A DNA stretch of 26,890 nt from Chara braunii (lineage: Eukaryota; Streptophyta; Charophyceae; Charales; Characeae). The DNA lies in assembly GCA_003427395.1 (NCBI GenBank), contig BFEA01000379.1, positions 317,399 to 344,288 of the forward strand, in the 5' to 3' direction. Of the stretch, positions 18,491 to 26,890 are shown in pieces. The position numbers and the translations under genes were made by a program. The notes under the pieces were generated by a model. It saw only the letters and a list, made by a program, of their open reading frames with translations, was not told the origin of the DNA and made no database searches. Positions within the stretch are counted from its first letter, which is position 1, and each line of letters starts with the position of its first letter.

Positions 18491-20647
18491 GGAGATTTTT
18501 CTGAAAGTAGTGACGTGGACCAACACTCCCCTTATGATGATAAATATGATGAACGAGATTACTCTGAACTGTTAAATCACATGCCCACCGAGGAGGAATG
18601 AAGTCAGTTGGTCGAGTTGGTCGTTCACGAGATTAAAAAGGAATTCCGAATGATTCCGGCTACCACACGAACGTTTGATCTAAACACATAAAGGAGTGAG
18701 CCTGACTCTACTCAACCATTATTTTTTATAGCGTCAGCAAGAATACAGATTCCCACAGCATCATTTCTTGGAGAGCAAATTTCATAGATGACTGATCTCT
18801 TGGAACCCCCTCGTACTCTATACGAGGGTGTGCTTTCATTACGGGAGAGATATCAACAGATGAATCAATACATAGATTTTTTTGTCTCTCCGCCCAGGCC
18901 ACTTCTCACGCAAAGCGCTATTATCACACTAATTAGACGAGAGGTTGAAGCCCCGATCAATGATGTTCCCGACCTAATGCAGGAAATGGCGGAACTTACT
19001 GGGTTAGAAATCGCAGCAAGCACCCTTGACCCCGAGACCGACGTTGAAGCTAAAGAAACTGAGATAATCAGCCCGACCGAGTCGTAGATGCTCACCACCG
19101 TTTTCTCAATTCGGACCAGTAGCTCTATGTTCTCCAACATAGACGGCAAACAACCACTGGGGCCAGATTGGATCAATATACAGCTTGACCTTTTTGATCG
19201 ACCAACGATCACCTTACCCAGTCACATTCCACAAGAGATCCGCAAGTCCTTGATTGATGTATTGCATGGATATGTTGTGGTATCAAGTGTACAAGATAAC
19301 GATATTGGGTTGTTAAACGTGATTGAACATGCAATCCTCACCGGGGATCATCCACCGATTAGTTGCACTCGCTATTGGTACTTGTCGACGCAACAATTGG
19401 CCGCGTTCCAAGGAGTAAAGGAGTTCGAAGTTAATGGATGGATTGAGCCCGCCATTGGACCTTGGTCGTTCCCCATGGTCATCGTACCCAAAAAGGCGGG
19501 AGGAATTCGTATATGCATTGATTACCGAAAGTTGAATGACATCACGATTAAGGATGTGTATCCCCTCCCCGGGATTGATGAGTTGGTGAATGATATTGGT
19601 TGTGCTCGATTTTTCTGCAAGTTTGATGTCCGCCATGGATTCCACCATCTCCTTGTTCGAAAGGAAGATCGTCCGAAAACGGCCTTCGTTCTTTTCGAAG
19701 GGACTTGGTAATGGATTAGATGCCCAATGAGAATTTGCAATGCCCCAGCCACATTCAGCGCGCGACGAATGTTGCTTTCCAGAACTTCGTGCGAAAAACG
19801 TGGCAGGCGCAGAGCTTATTGTGTGAATGTATATATGGATGATATTCTGGTATATTCGAGTACCTACGAAGGGCACGTGCAACACATTGAATGGACGTTG
19901 CACGCACTGAAGGACGGTGGATTTAAGGTGGCTCTCGAGAAGTGCCAATTTTTCCTCACAAAGATCTCCTTCCTTGGCCACGTGGTTACGAACAAGGGTT
20001 TGCAGCCAGAGCCTAAGAAGGTGGCAGTTGTGAAGAACGCGCCAGTGCCGACATCAGTAACACAATTACGCGCCTTTTTGGGGCTGAAATCATACTTTCG
20101 GAGGTTTATCAAGGGGTTTGTAGTGATTGAAGGACCACTCACGAACTGGTTAAAAAAAAATCAGCCGTTGATTTGGACCCCACAGTGTGATCGAGCCTTT
20201 CGAGAACTTAAGGCGGCTCTGATCTCGGCTCCGTCCCTCATAAAACCGGATCCGGAACAACCTTTTGTCCTCATCATCGATTGGCAGTCCGAGGCGATCT
20301 CAACGATCTTGGCCTAGGTGGGACCTGATGGCCTGGAGCACGTGGTGGAATACGTGTTCAAATCGGTACCTTCCTGCAAGCGGAACCACTCAGCTCCAAC
20401 AGGAGAATGCGACGTGGCATTGTGGGGAATCAGTCACTTCCGAGCCCTCTTATATGGCCGAAAGTTCACATTGGTAACCGATCACGAACCACTGCTGGCC
20501 CTGAAGAAGTCCAGGGATTACCTGGGCATGATAGGACGATGGGCTACCACATTGCAGAACATGGACTTTGACATTCGTCATCGGAAACACGAGAGACACG
20601 ACAACACGGATGGACTGGCACGATTGCACCCAAGAGCGAGGAAGTGA
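18491..20647 (+). pseudogene. Reverse transcriptase and RNase H remnant
   Basis: One frame runs through here with stops at 18599, 18689, 18785, 19085, 19709, 20315 and 20645. RT motifs in order are PKKAGGIRICIDYRKLND (about 19490), the first catalytic Asp in CKFDVRHGFHHL (about 19620), NAPATF (about 19740) and YMDD (19832-19843), then LGHVV and TQLRAFLGL. A local compensated frameshift (about 19756-19820) scrambles some 22 codons between NAPATF and YMDD. RNase H follows: WTPQCDRAFRELK, Asp in VLIIDW, Glu in TGECDVAL, Asp in TLVTDHEPL, and NTDGLARL at the end. The stop at 20315 replaces the Gln expected in ILAQ. The domains copied the RNA genome and degraded the RNA strand. Confidence 0.85.
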
Positions 20648-21063
20648 CACCGTGGCGCGATCCGGAGTCGAAAAACGAGCCTCGATACGGTAAGGTGGAG
20701 ATCCTTCTGAAGGATTGAGTGAATACATTCTCTCTCTCTCTCTCTTTCGGAACCATAGCGCCCCCTTCTTCTTCTTCTTCTTCTTCTTCTCTCAACCCCC
20801 CACATTCGGACGCTTTCGCCAATCTCCCTGTCAAATTATGTTATTTCTGCACATGTATCACACGGGTTTATGGTGTAGACTGCTATCCCTATGAGTCTGG
20901 GTTCACTGACTGGGTAGACTGCGCCACATGTGTCAACCGTGCGCATGGCGCGTGTGTTCGATACCGAACGAGTAGTAAGGCGTGTAAGTGCCCTCTGTGT
21001 CGAACGGAAAAGCTTCCTACGGAGGTTCGATTCGAGGCCGCCAGAACTGATGGTCCCGACTAG
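20648..21063 (+). pseudogene. PHD-type zinc finger module between RNase H and integrase
   Basis: The frame shifts by one after RNase H and is open except for TGA 20716 and the terminal TAG 21061. A Ser-rich segment encoded by (CT)n and (TTC)n microsatellites (20731-20791) leads into a cysteine cluster with codons at 20839, 20848, 20920, 20929, His 20944, 20953, 20989 and 20998. The spacing is C-x2-C-x23-C-x2-C-x4-H-x2-C-x11-C-x2-C, with Trp three residues before the third Cys (DWVDCATCVNRAHGAC). This is the C4HC3 order of PHD fingers, which usually read histone H3 tails. A RING or retroelement-specific treble clef is less likely. Such a domain could guide integration to chromatin, which is inference. 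Confidence 0.55.
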
Positions 21064-21649
21064 GACGAAAAATACCGAAGGGCTGAAGTATGGACGGACA
21101 AGATATTACTGGCTAAATTAACAAGTAAACCATTAGACCATCTTACTAAGCATGACAAACGCCGAGCAACCGAGAGGTCACGAGATTATCGATGGATCAA
21201 CAGTCATCTGGAAAAGCGTAAAACCGACGGATCAGGATTATGGTTGACGCAACTTGACGGTTCCCAATCCATTTCAGCGATATGACTGGACCGAATCTAC
21301 GTACGAGGAGCAGGTCGCTCACTTTGCTATACGTGTCACCGACGCAACCATCGATCAGAATTGATGGTTCTAGTCTAATATTCGTGACGATGTTAGGCAC
21401 GTGGTTGCCAATTGTCTAGTCTGTGCCGCCGATCGTGCACCTATCCGTGGGCCAAATACAATAGTTCTAACAGAAGTAGAGCGTCCTTTCCAGCGGGTTA
21501 GTATGGACACGACAAACATTGACGTGCCACCTGGCCCCAATCATTGTGAGTATTCCATTTTCTTGGTGCTAATCATTAGGGGACTAGTGCAGGTACGTAA
21601 GCGCGCGACCGAAAACTCGCTCCCAAGTTTTCTGGTTGCTTTCACGTAG
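21064..21649 (+). pseudogene. Integrase remnant (zinc-binding part and start of core)
   Basis: A region of unclear origin (SKPLDHLTKHDKRRATERS) leads to a frame carrying AHFAIRVTDATIDQN, then DVRHVVANCLVCAADRAP with the C-x2-C of the HHCC domain (Cys codons 21413 and 21422), then RPFQRVSMDTTN, where Asp 21506 aligns with the first catalytic Asp of integrase cores, and CEYSIFLVLI. One His of the HHCC motif appears replaced by Arg (HFAIR). Stops lie at 21362, 21371 and 21647. After about 21600 similarity to the core stops, so the second Asp and the Glu of DD35E are not visible. The core is lost or replaced by ORF3. Confidence 0.6.
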
Positions 21650-21862
21650 TGGAACTCGGCCCTAACGGAGCAAATACTGTGCGCATCGCTCCTGAGACCG
21701 GCGCCAGCCATAGCTCTCTTCCTATCGTCCGCCATACCTCCTACCTTCGCCTTCTCCCACCCTCCCAGGACCCTATCTCACCTCAGTCTTCTTTCTCCAG
21801 CCCAGACGAGGACCTTACTTCCTCCCCTTCGTCGGATACTGCTTCTCCTCGATCTTCGCCAT

Positions 21863-22909
21863 GAGTTTCGCCATCAAACCGGCCCTTCCTCCACAACTTC
21901 TTCAACCTCGACCTTCGTTGCAGTTTTGCCAAGTCGCGCATCCTCGTCTCAGTCCCGATCTCCTCCGGTTTGCGCAACTGTTCAGCCACCGAGCCTGATA
22001 CACAGCCGTAGAAGTAACGATTTCAAGGAGTTGGGAACAACGGTCATCTTGGTGGAAGCTTCAGCGTTCGAGCGATTCTGTCATCCTAATCAGAGTGACG
22101 TAACGGTGATCATCGCCTTCAGTGGCGATCTGTGCACTATCAACTCGCAGCGACGTAACGCGGTGGTCACCAACCTCTACGAGTGGGGGCAGGCGTTGGT
22201 GGTGGATTGGCGGCAGCGACTGGCCCAACCAGGCCGACAAGTAGTGGGGGCCGAATGTATTGATACTTTTTCTCTCCGAACTAGTAGCACTGATCCCTCA
22301 GCTCATCCCCTTCCCCTCTTCATCCTTACTCTTTGCGAAGATGAATCTCTTCTCGACCTTCTCCTTTCCTTCAGATCTTCCAACTCTCTGGCCATCGTGG
22401 GCCGATCCCCTCCTAACCTTGGAGATTCGCCCCGCTACGATCCCTCCCTTCCATCCGTCTTACATCGCAAGTGGACTGAATTCGCGTCAGTCAGCATGTG
22501 CATGGTAATGGTGAAGTATCACTGGTCTCGATACTACATCAATCGGGAGTTGCAAATCTATAACGAGATCTCGCTAGTGCTAGCGCAAGTGTGGCCGACG
22601 GAGAAGGAGACCTATGGCACTTTAGTTGGACTTCTTTGTGGAGAGATTGCTGAAGGAGGTAGAGCGACTGTCGCCTATGAGCTCCTCACTTTCCTGTCCC
22701 AGCTCCGAATCGGGAGTTGCAGATCTACCGATGAACATCATCTCCTTCAATCCAAGCAATCCTATCCAAACCCAGCCAGTCACTTTGGAGAGGACGTTGA
22801 CGCAAACAGTAATTTGGGCGAACTGCACAGAGGATTTCTATCAATACTTGAGCGATCACGATCCCATGGTTTGGTGCTATCTAGACCTGGACGATCTTGC
22901 GCCGGATAA
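21863..22909 (+). pseudogene. ORF3, first part: uncharacterised accessory protein
   Basis: The frame is open for 348 codons (21863-22906, TAA at 22907), the longest uninterrupted frame in the element, and continues upstream in frame to 21650 apart from one TGA at 21860. The N-terminal part is Ser/Pro/Thr-rich. From about 22010 a globular-looking region follows (TTVILVEASAFERFCHPNQ, NLYEWGQALVVDWRQRL, HPLPLFILTLCEDESLLDLLLSF, MVKYHWSRYYINRELQIYNE). After about 22620 the likelier coding frame is the next one (22626-23297). There is no signal peptide, convincing membrane segment or zinc cluster, so an envelope protein is not supported. The position after integrase matches accessory ORFs of some plant Ty3 elements. 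Function unknown. Confidence 0.45.
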
Positions 22910-23297
22910 TCCCGATCTGAACGGGTTCTGTAACGCTCATCAGGCACGCGGCGAGGTGTCATCGGATGACGATCCAGGTCGCATAACCATCACGGGTCTA
23001 TCAGCGGAAGAAGAGTCAGAAGCCAGATCGACATCGAAAGAAGAAGAGGAGGCATCAGCACCCGAGCCCCGGAAGGCTCCGCCGACCCGAGCGCCACCTG
23101 CTGCACGAGGAGGATCTGCTCTGAACCCCGAAGTGCATACTGACGCTGCCATTCGACACGATGGTGCAGAATCCTCCCACCGGCGCTGCCTTTCTCGCTC
23201 ACCATCTCCCTCCTCATCCACCCCCTCCACGCTTCGTCCCCGTCCTCCTCCCTGCACGAGCGCTTCGTCCTCGTCCAATTTACCGCCGCCCTCTTGA
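22626..23297 (+). pseudogene. ORF3, middle part in a shifted frame
   Basis: This 223-codon frame follows TAG at 22623 and begins LDFFVERLLKEVERL, an amphipathic helix-like stretch that continues the first part better than that frame's own tail does. It includes an aromatic and acidic segment (TEDFYQYLSDHDPMVWCYLDLDD), then an acidic Ser/Glu-rich and Pro/Ala-rich low-complexity tail (EEESEARSTSKEEEEAS, APPTRAPPAARGG). Overlap with the first part (22626-22909) implies a frameshift near 22620. No domain recognised. Confidence 0.4.
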
Positions 23298-23757
23298 TTA
23301 TCTCTCTTTTTCTTCTCTTCCCCACATCGAGTTCCTTCTAACCTACCGTATTTTCGCCAACCAGCTCTTCTGCCACCACTTTGTCGTGCGACTCTTATGC
23401 AAAGTTTTCCCTCATCGCTCCCCGTCCTTCCCTCTCAACATCCTTCTCTTCAGTGTCGCCTGGAGACAGTACAACCATATGAAGTTGTACTGCATTGTCT
23501 CCGAGACCTTTCCCGCGGTAGAGGACTATGAGTCCCTACGCGATAATATCCTCCGCACTATCCCTACCCTGTATACCGAATACTCCTCTCCCTCTCCCGA
23601 CCCAACCATCGATTCCCTCGAGCGCATAAGATCATCCACTTTGTCGATCTCGGTGACGAAGCATCGGACTACTTCCCTCCACTCCCAGCTGAATAGCCCA
23701 GACCACTCCACAACCCTCTCCTTGTCAGTTACCGCTGAGCAGACTTTCAGTGACTGA
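23161..23757 (+). pseudogene. ORF3, last part in a third frame
   Basis: ATG at 23161 to TGA at 23755. The start is Pro-rich, in the CT-rich DNA that the middle frame reads as Ser/Pro. Downstream it looks more protein-like (EFLLTYRIFANQLFCHHFVV, AVEDYESLRDNILRTIPTLY) and ends Ser/Thr-rich. The switch from the middle frame would be around 23165-23290. A perfect 9-bp inverted repeat (23467-23475 with 23484-23492) lies inside. Part of it faintly resembles the minus-strand protein at 6318-7067. Function unknown. Confidence 0.35.
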
Positions 23758-24081
23758 GCAGAAGCAGGCAAGATCGGCGGACCATGATGGTGTCACCTGG
23801 ACGACCTCCGCCAATAAAAGAGGCAGGGATTTGCACATGACAAGGCTAATGGTAAAGATAATGAAAGAACGAGCCAACAGATTCGCGAAGATATTGCAAT
23901 TGAAGTTGGCATCAACATGGACTCTAGCGCGATTTAGTGTTAATACAAGATTTTGTTCATCCTGATACACTCGGTTCCTCATCCATCCCCTCACCCCCTT
24001 CTTCCCCCTCCACCATGTAAACTAGTTTCTATGCATGCAATCGGGAGATCGCATAATTTTGGAACCCCCTGAGCGTCACAT
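23758..24081 (+). other. Non-coding segment before the 3' LTR
   Basis: No open frame worth reporting. A polypurine tract is expected next to the 3' LTR, but the last bases are TTTTGGAACCCCCTGAGCGT followed by CACAT, which is not purine-rich. The final 12 bases, TGAGCGTCACAT (24070-24081), recur exactly after the 3' LTR (26416-26427). Confidence 0.4.
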
Positions 24082-24090
24082 ATGTGACGC
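24073..24090. repeat. 18-bp perfect palindrome across the internal/3' LTR junction
   Basis: GCGTCACATATGTGACGC equals its own reverse complement. The right half is the start of the 3' LTR and the left half is the end of the interior. It contains two inverted TGACG words, the core of plant bZIP (TGA-factor) sites. Confidence 0.7.
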
Positions 24091-24981
24091 GCCAGTGTCC
24101 GGACCTGCGCCATCTTCCAACCCCCCCTTTTTTTTCCCTTATGATCTTTTGCAACCAGAGCGAAGAGACCTCTTTTTGTGTTTTTATGGATCGACGCGCA
24201 TTACTCGTAATCAAAGAGGCTTGTCCCTTGTCATTTTGATCGGTTTCTGGAATTCCATCTTTTCGGAATTCAGGAAATACATGGGAATTATGCGCGCCTT
24301 AGTGAGCGCGCTGGGGATTTGGCTCGACAGTTAGGAATTCCGGAATAAGCGGGACCAGACGTGTCCTTTTTTTTCATGAATCTTATCGACTTCGTCTCGG
24401 AAAACTTTGGGAATTCTTGTGTGAATCTGAATAGGCGTATGACTTTTTCCCTCGTTCACTCTACGCGAGGAACTGGTGTTTTTCAATTTTGAATTAGCAT
24501 AGGATTCTGAATGAGTTGTAACTGTTTTGGTGCCCTTTTTGCTTTCGTGTCGGTGCCATGCATGCGAGCTCCTCTCCCCTCCCCCCCCTCTCCGTTTCCC
24601 TCACTACCTTCGACACTCTCTTCTTCGCGCTCACACTCCTTCTCTCTCTGTAACCGTTTTTCCATCTCTGCTTTGCCTCGTTGGTCTTTTCTCTTTCTTG
24701 ATCGTCTGAATCTTGGTTTTGTGTCGTGATATCCTTCGCGCCCTTCTTCTTCCTGCTCTAATCCTTGCTTCGGAATACCCTGTCGATTTCCTCCTCCTCC
24801 CCTTTAGCCAAAGAGACGCGCCGTGTAAGAATGAAATTCTTGTTACCTGACGATTCTGATTGGCTACAACTGGGATCCGAAGGATCGACATGGCTTTCGT
24901 CGGGCGACTATCTCCGAACCTTCCCCTACCCCTCCCTCCCTCAGTCCTAATCCTTCCTAGCATCTACCTCCTTTTCCACAA

Positions 24982-24990
24982 CTATAAATT
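24982..24990 (+). promoter_or_regulatory. TATA box of the 3' LTR
   Basis: CTATAAATT, identical in sequence and context to 14821-14829. It could drive transcription out into the flanking LINE remnant. Confidence 0.5.
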
Positions 24991-25664
24991 CCACAAGCAC
25001 TACCTAAAATCTCTCTCTCAACTCATCAGCCAACTTCCAGGAAGCAGTGGCTAGGTGGTACGTGTGAAGGTGCGAGTCGAAAAGTCCTCACGGGATGACT
25101 GTAGTCTTGTCGGTTGTGAGGTGGATCGCCCAACAAACTATAGAATTTAGGCAAGACCGTGCAGAGACTAAGCCGGCGGGGTGACGATCGCTATGGTGGG
25201 AGTAACATGTGACGACTGGGATCGTCAGTGCCAGTGTGAGGTTCGAATCGAAGGTTGAGTGGATGTATGGCCTGGGGCCATGGTGGAATTTTATGGCGGA
25301 TGCGCCTCTTTTGTCCCAAAGTATAAGTCTTCGAGCGTGAGTTCCGTTCACCCGGGATTTGAGCCGAAATTTCTCGTTAAGATCGCCGGTCTTTCTTGTG
25401 TAATTATCTTCTTCTTTCTTCCCTCCTCCGATCTTCGCCGCTTCTCTCCCACACCTTCCTTCTGCTACGTTTCTATTATTATAATTGGTGGGTTATGCTG
25501 ATTTCTCTCCTCTCACTTGATACGTGCACGAAGTGGATGGTGACTGAGAACCTGTGTCAACATGACAGGGATGTTGATTGATTGATCAGATGAACGGGGA
25601 ATGGGAGTGAGTAGTGTGTCGAATGAATGATGCATGATTAATCGTGCGCTTTGTCCTTATTGCC

Positions 25665-26198
25665 ATGTGGACTGACAACCCCAATCCGACTGGGCGCCGA
25701 CTTCCCGTGCCCCTACCGCGCCCCTTCCCGTACAACGAGGAGAGGACACGTGTATGCGAGTGGGACGTATGAGAAGCTGTCGCCAATATCAGCGGGCGTT
25801 ATTACTTCCTACCCGAGACCTGGTGCTCCGGATTCGTCGGTGCAGGATTTGTCATCCTCAATACGCACTTTCCGCCTTATTCATTATTATTGTCGTTTAA
25901 TGAGTTGATCGTCATCCCGTGGTCGGCAGAGGTGCCTCATTGGCCTAGCACTCTGTGCTGCGACTTTTGCCGCACTGAGCGTTACAGAGCCAAGGGCTTC
26001 CATTACCGCACATGTGGCGAGGACAAACACAAGGAGAGAGACACTCGATTGAGACCCTCCGCGTCGGACTCAAAGTTGTGTAGTGAACGCCGACGGGACC
26101 TCATCCGAAAACGGGATACTACGTGTGTACCCTCCCCCTTTCATTCGAAACGTAGGGCAACGGCCGGCTGGGAAGTACAGCGCTACTTTTTGGATTGA
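25665..26198 (+). pseudogene. LTR-encoded Cys/His protein (3' LTR copy)
   Basis: ATG 25665 to TGA 26196 has exactly the same codon count (177) as the 5' copy, although the LTRs differ by indels elsewhere. It is interrupted by TGA at 25770, where the 5' copy has CAA. This copy keeps residues the other has lost: CCDFC and RTCGEDKH. The 5' copy keeps CSEC and CVPC, which here read CSER and CVPS. Taken together the parent had C-x2-C-type pairs around a GFHYRTC..H segment, suggesting two zinc sites. Role unknown: a chromatin or RNA-binding accessory factor is only a guess. Confidence 0.5.
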
Positions 26199-26420
26199 AT
26201 TTCCCATCGCCGTGAGCCCCGCACACAATTTTTTTTTCAACCCGCGCGGCGGGGGATCCCTTCTTACTAAAGTCGGACCAACACGGGGGATCTCAATTCT
26301 GTCTGTGTCCCTCAATTTTCCCAAAAATCCTTGGCACACCCCATCTTTGCTTTTCTTCCCGGGCCTTTCCGCGAACCAAAATACTCCGACCGGAAAGCAG
26401 CACAGGGCGTGAGGTTGAGC

Positions 26421-26855
26421 GTCACATCCAGTGGAGGCTGCACTCAAGGAATTGATCGACAACTTCCCCCTCCCATGGCTCCCAGTTCTGAAAAAGGGGC
26501 CCAGGGTGACGGAAGTGGACTGCATGCAACTGCAAGATTTCCCCAACCAGTGAGGGTGGAAGGGACCTGGGGGATGTAGTTCGGGACAGGTGGCAGATAC
26601 ACCTGAATGTTAGTGCCACTGTGTTACAGCCTATTCAGTGGTTTGGGAAGTGCAAGCTGAAGATAGCAAAGATCTGTTCACTTCAATGGAAGATTGTGCA
26701 TCGCTGCCTCGCCACCAGTGACTGGTTGATATACCACACGCAGCTGGAGCATTAAGGGAGGGGACTTCAATGGTGTAAGGGATGTCATAAGGGCTTCCTA
26801 CCACAAAAGCGACCCGAAGCATACTCAATTGGAGTGCGACTGATTCTGACTCCTT
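26421..26855 (+). pseudogene. LINE ORF2 fragment (3' piece) with zf-RVT motif
   Basis: After the 3' LTR a frame reads EAALKELIDNFPLPWLPVLK, and then in another frame VRDRWQIHLNVSATVLQPIQ and KICSLQWKIVHRCLATSDWL, the helix preceding the RT zinc-binding domain. Then come CKGC and, after a further frameshift, HTQLEC. Together these give the C-x2-C...H-x4-C of zf-RVT. It continues the LINE piece at 13690-13918 and resembles the minus-strand LINE at 9120-10255 (LQ..LHLRSCVPTALWG). It is broken by several frameshifts and stops. Confidence 0.5.
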
Positions 26856-26857
26856 CA

Positions 26858-26860
<3 letters not shown>

Positions 26861-26885
<25 letters not shown>
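26861..26885. repeat. Poly-T tract at the window end
   Basis: About 25 T residues follow the LINE fragment. A plus-strand LINE should end in poly-A, so this is not its tail. It may be the tail of a minus-strand element continuing beyond the window, or simple-sequence DNA like that at 3551-5640. Confidence 0.6.
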
Positions 26886-26888
<3 letters not shown>

Positions 26889-26890
26889 CA

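Larger units (their letters stand above)
13919..26415 (+). mobile_element. Degenerate Ty3/gypsy-like LTR retrotransposon with accessory ORFs
   Basis: Two direct repeats of about 2.34 kb (13919-16257 and 24082-26417, limits within about 15 bp) flank a 7.8-kb interior. A tRNA-iMet primer site abuts the left one. Domain order is Gag, protease, RT, RNase H, integrase remnant, which is the Ty3/gypsy order (integrase after RNase H). The LTRs have diverged by roughly one base in ten with several indels, and the interior has at least 18 in-frame stops, so the insertion is old and inactive. No clear polypurine tract precedes the 3' LTR. No chromodomain is seen. A PHD-type finger and a long region downstream of integrase are extra. 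Confidence 0.85.
24082..26415 (+). repeat. 3' LTR, about 2.3 kb
   Basis: It is collinear with 13919-16255 and of nearly equal length. Differences include lack of an AATTATTCC-like insertion near 24250, and many substitutions. The TATA box (24982) and the LTR open frame (25665) are kept. Immediately after it comes TGAGCGTCACAT and then LINE sequence. If the LTR is extended by 11 bp its ends would be an 8-bp inverted repeat (TGTGACGC...GCGTCACA), but the 5' LTR does not support that extension. Confidence 0.8.

Noticed and set aside
16391-21649. Genetic code change with TAA/TAG read as Gln
   Set aside because: Six TGA stops, several frameshifts and a lost integrase core point to a decayed element; no host gene here supports recoding.
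21863-23757. Envelope-like gene (endogenous retrovirus-type env)
   Set aside because: No signal peptide, membrane anchor or cleavage motif could be seen.

Overview
This is repeat-dominated eukaryotic nuclear DNA with no bacterial gene organisation. A plant-lineage genome (streptophyte alga or land plant) is the best guess. The reasons are a Ty3/gypsy-type LTR retrotransposon whose primer-binding site matches the 3' end of plant initiator tRNA-Met, LINE pieces with the reverse-transcriptase zinc-binding motif common in plant LINEs, tRNA-derived SINE-like repeats, very long T runs, and many (TA)n tracts. I cannot name the species. Single N bases lie at 2443 and 5126. No intact host gene could be recognised with confidence.

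Layout. (1) 1-3550 is a mosaic of small mobile elements, and almost every junction is a (TA)n tract. Family U has about 735-775 bp copies with CAGGGTTRCC terminal inverted repeats (one partial and three full copies). Family V is one 276-bp element. Family W has four same-strand copies with a common 3' end and variable 5' ends; the longest carries a complete type III hammerhead ribozyme (2485-2544). (2) 3551-6317 is T-rich, low-complexity DNA without recognisable genes. (3) 6318-7417 (minus) is an uncharacterised open frame. (4) 7418-13689 holds a tRNA-derived SINE-like head, a 202-bp tandem duplication, a decayed LINE on the minus strand (about 9120-10255), two 48-bp tandem duplications and a cluster of degenerate tRNA-like repeats (about 12155-12970). 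(5) 13919-26415 is one large, old Ty3/gypsy-like element with LTRs of about 2.3 kb. (6) Pieces of a second LINE (about 13690-13918 and 26421-26855) flank it, so the retrotransposon is nested in a LINE.

The large element reads LTR, tRNA-iMet primer site, Gag with a damaged CCHC knuckle, aspartic protease (DTG), reverse transcriptase (YMDD), RNase H, a PHD-type zinc finger, an integrase remnant, about 2 kb of extra coding-like sequence (ORF3), LTR. Many in-frame stops and several frameshifts show that it is dead. Its unusual parts are an open frame of 177 codons with Cys/His pairs inside each LTR, a PHD-like finger between RNase H and integrase, and the long ORF3 region. A 12-bp direct repeat and an 18-bp palindrome at the edges of the 3' LTR are unexplained.

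The strongest candidates for something undescribed are the hammerhead-bearing (TA)n-associated family W and the zinc-finger cargo of the large retrotransposon.
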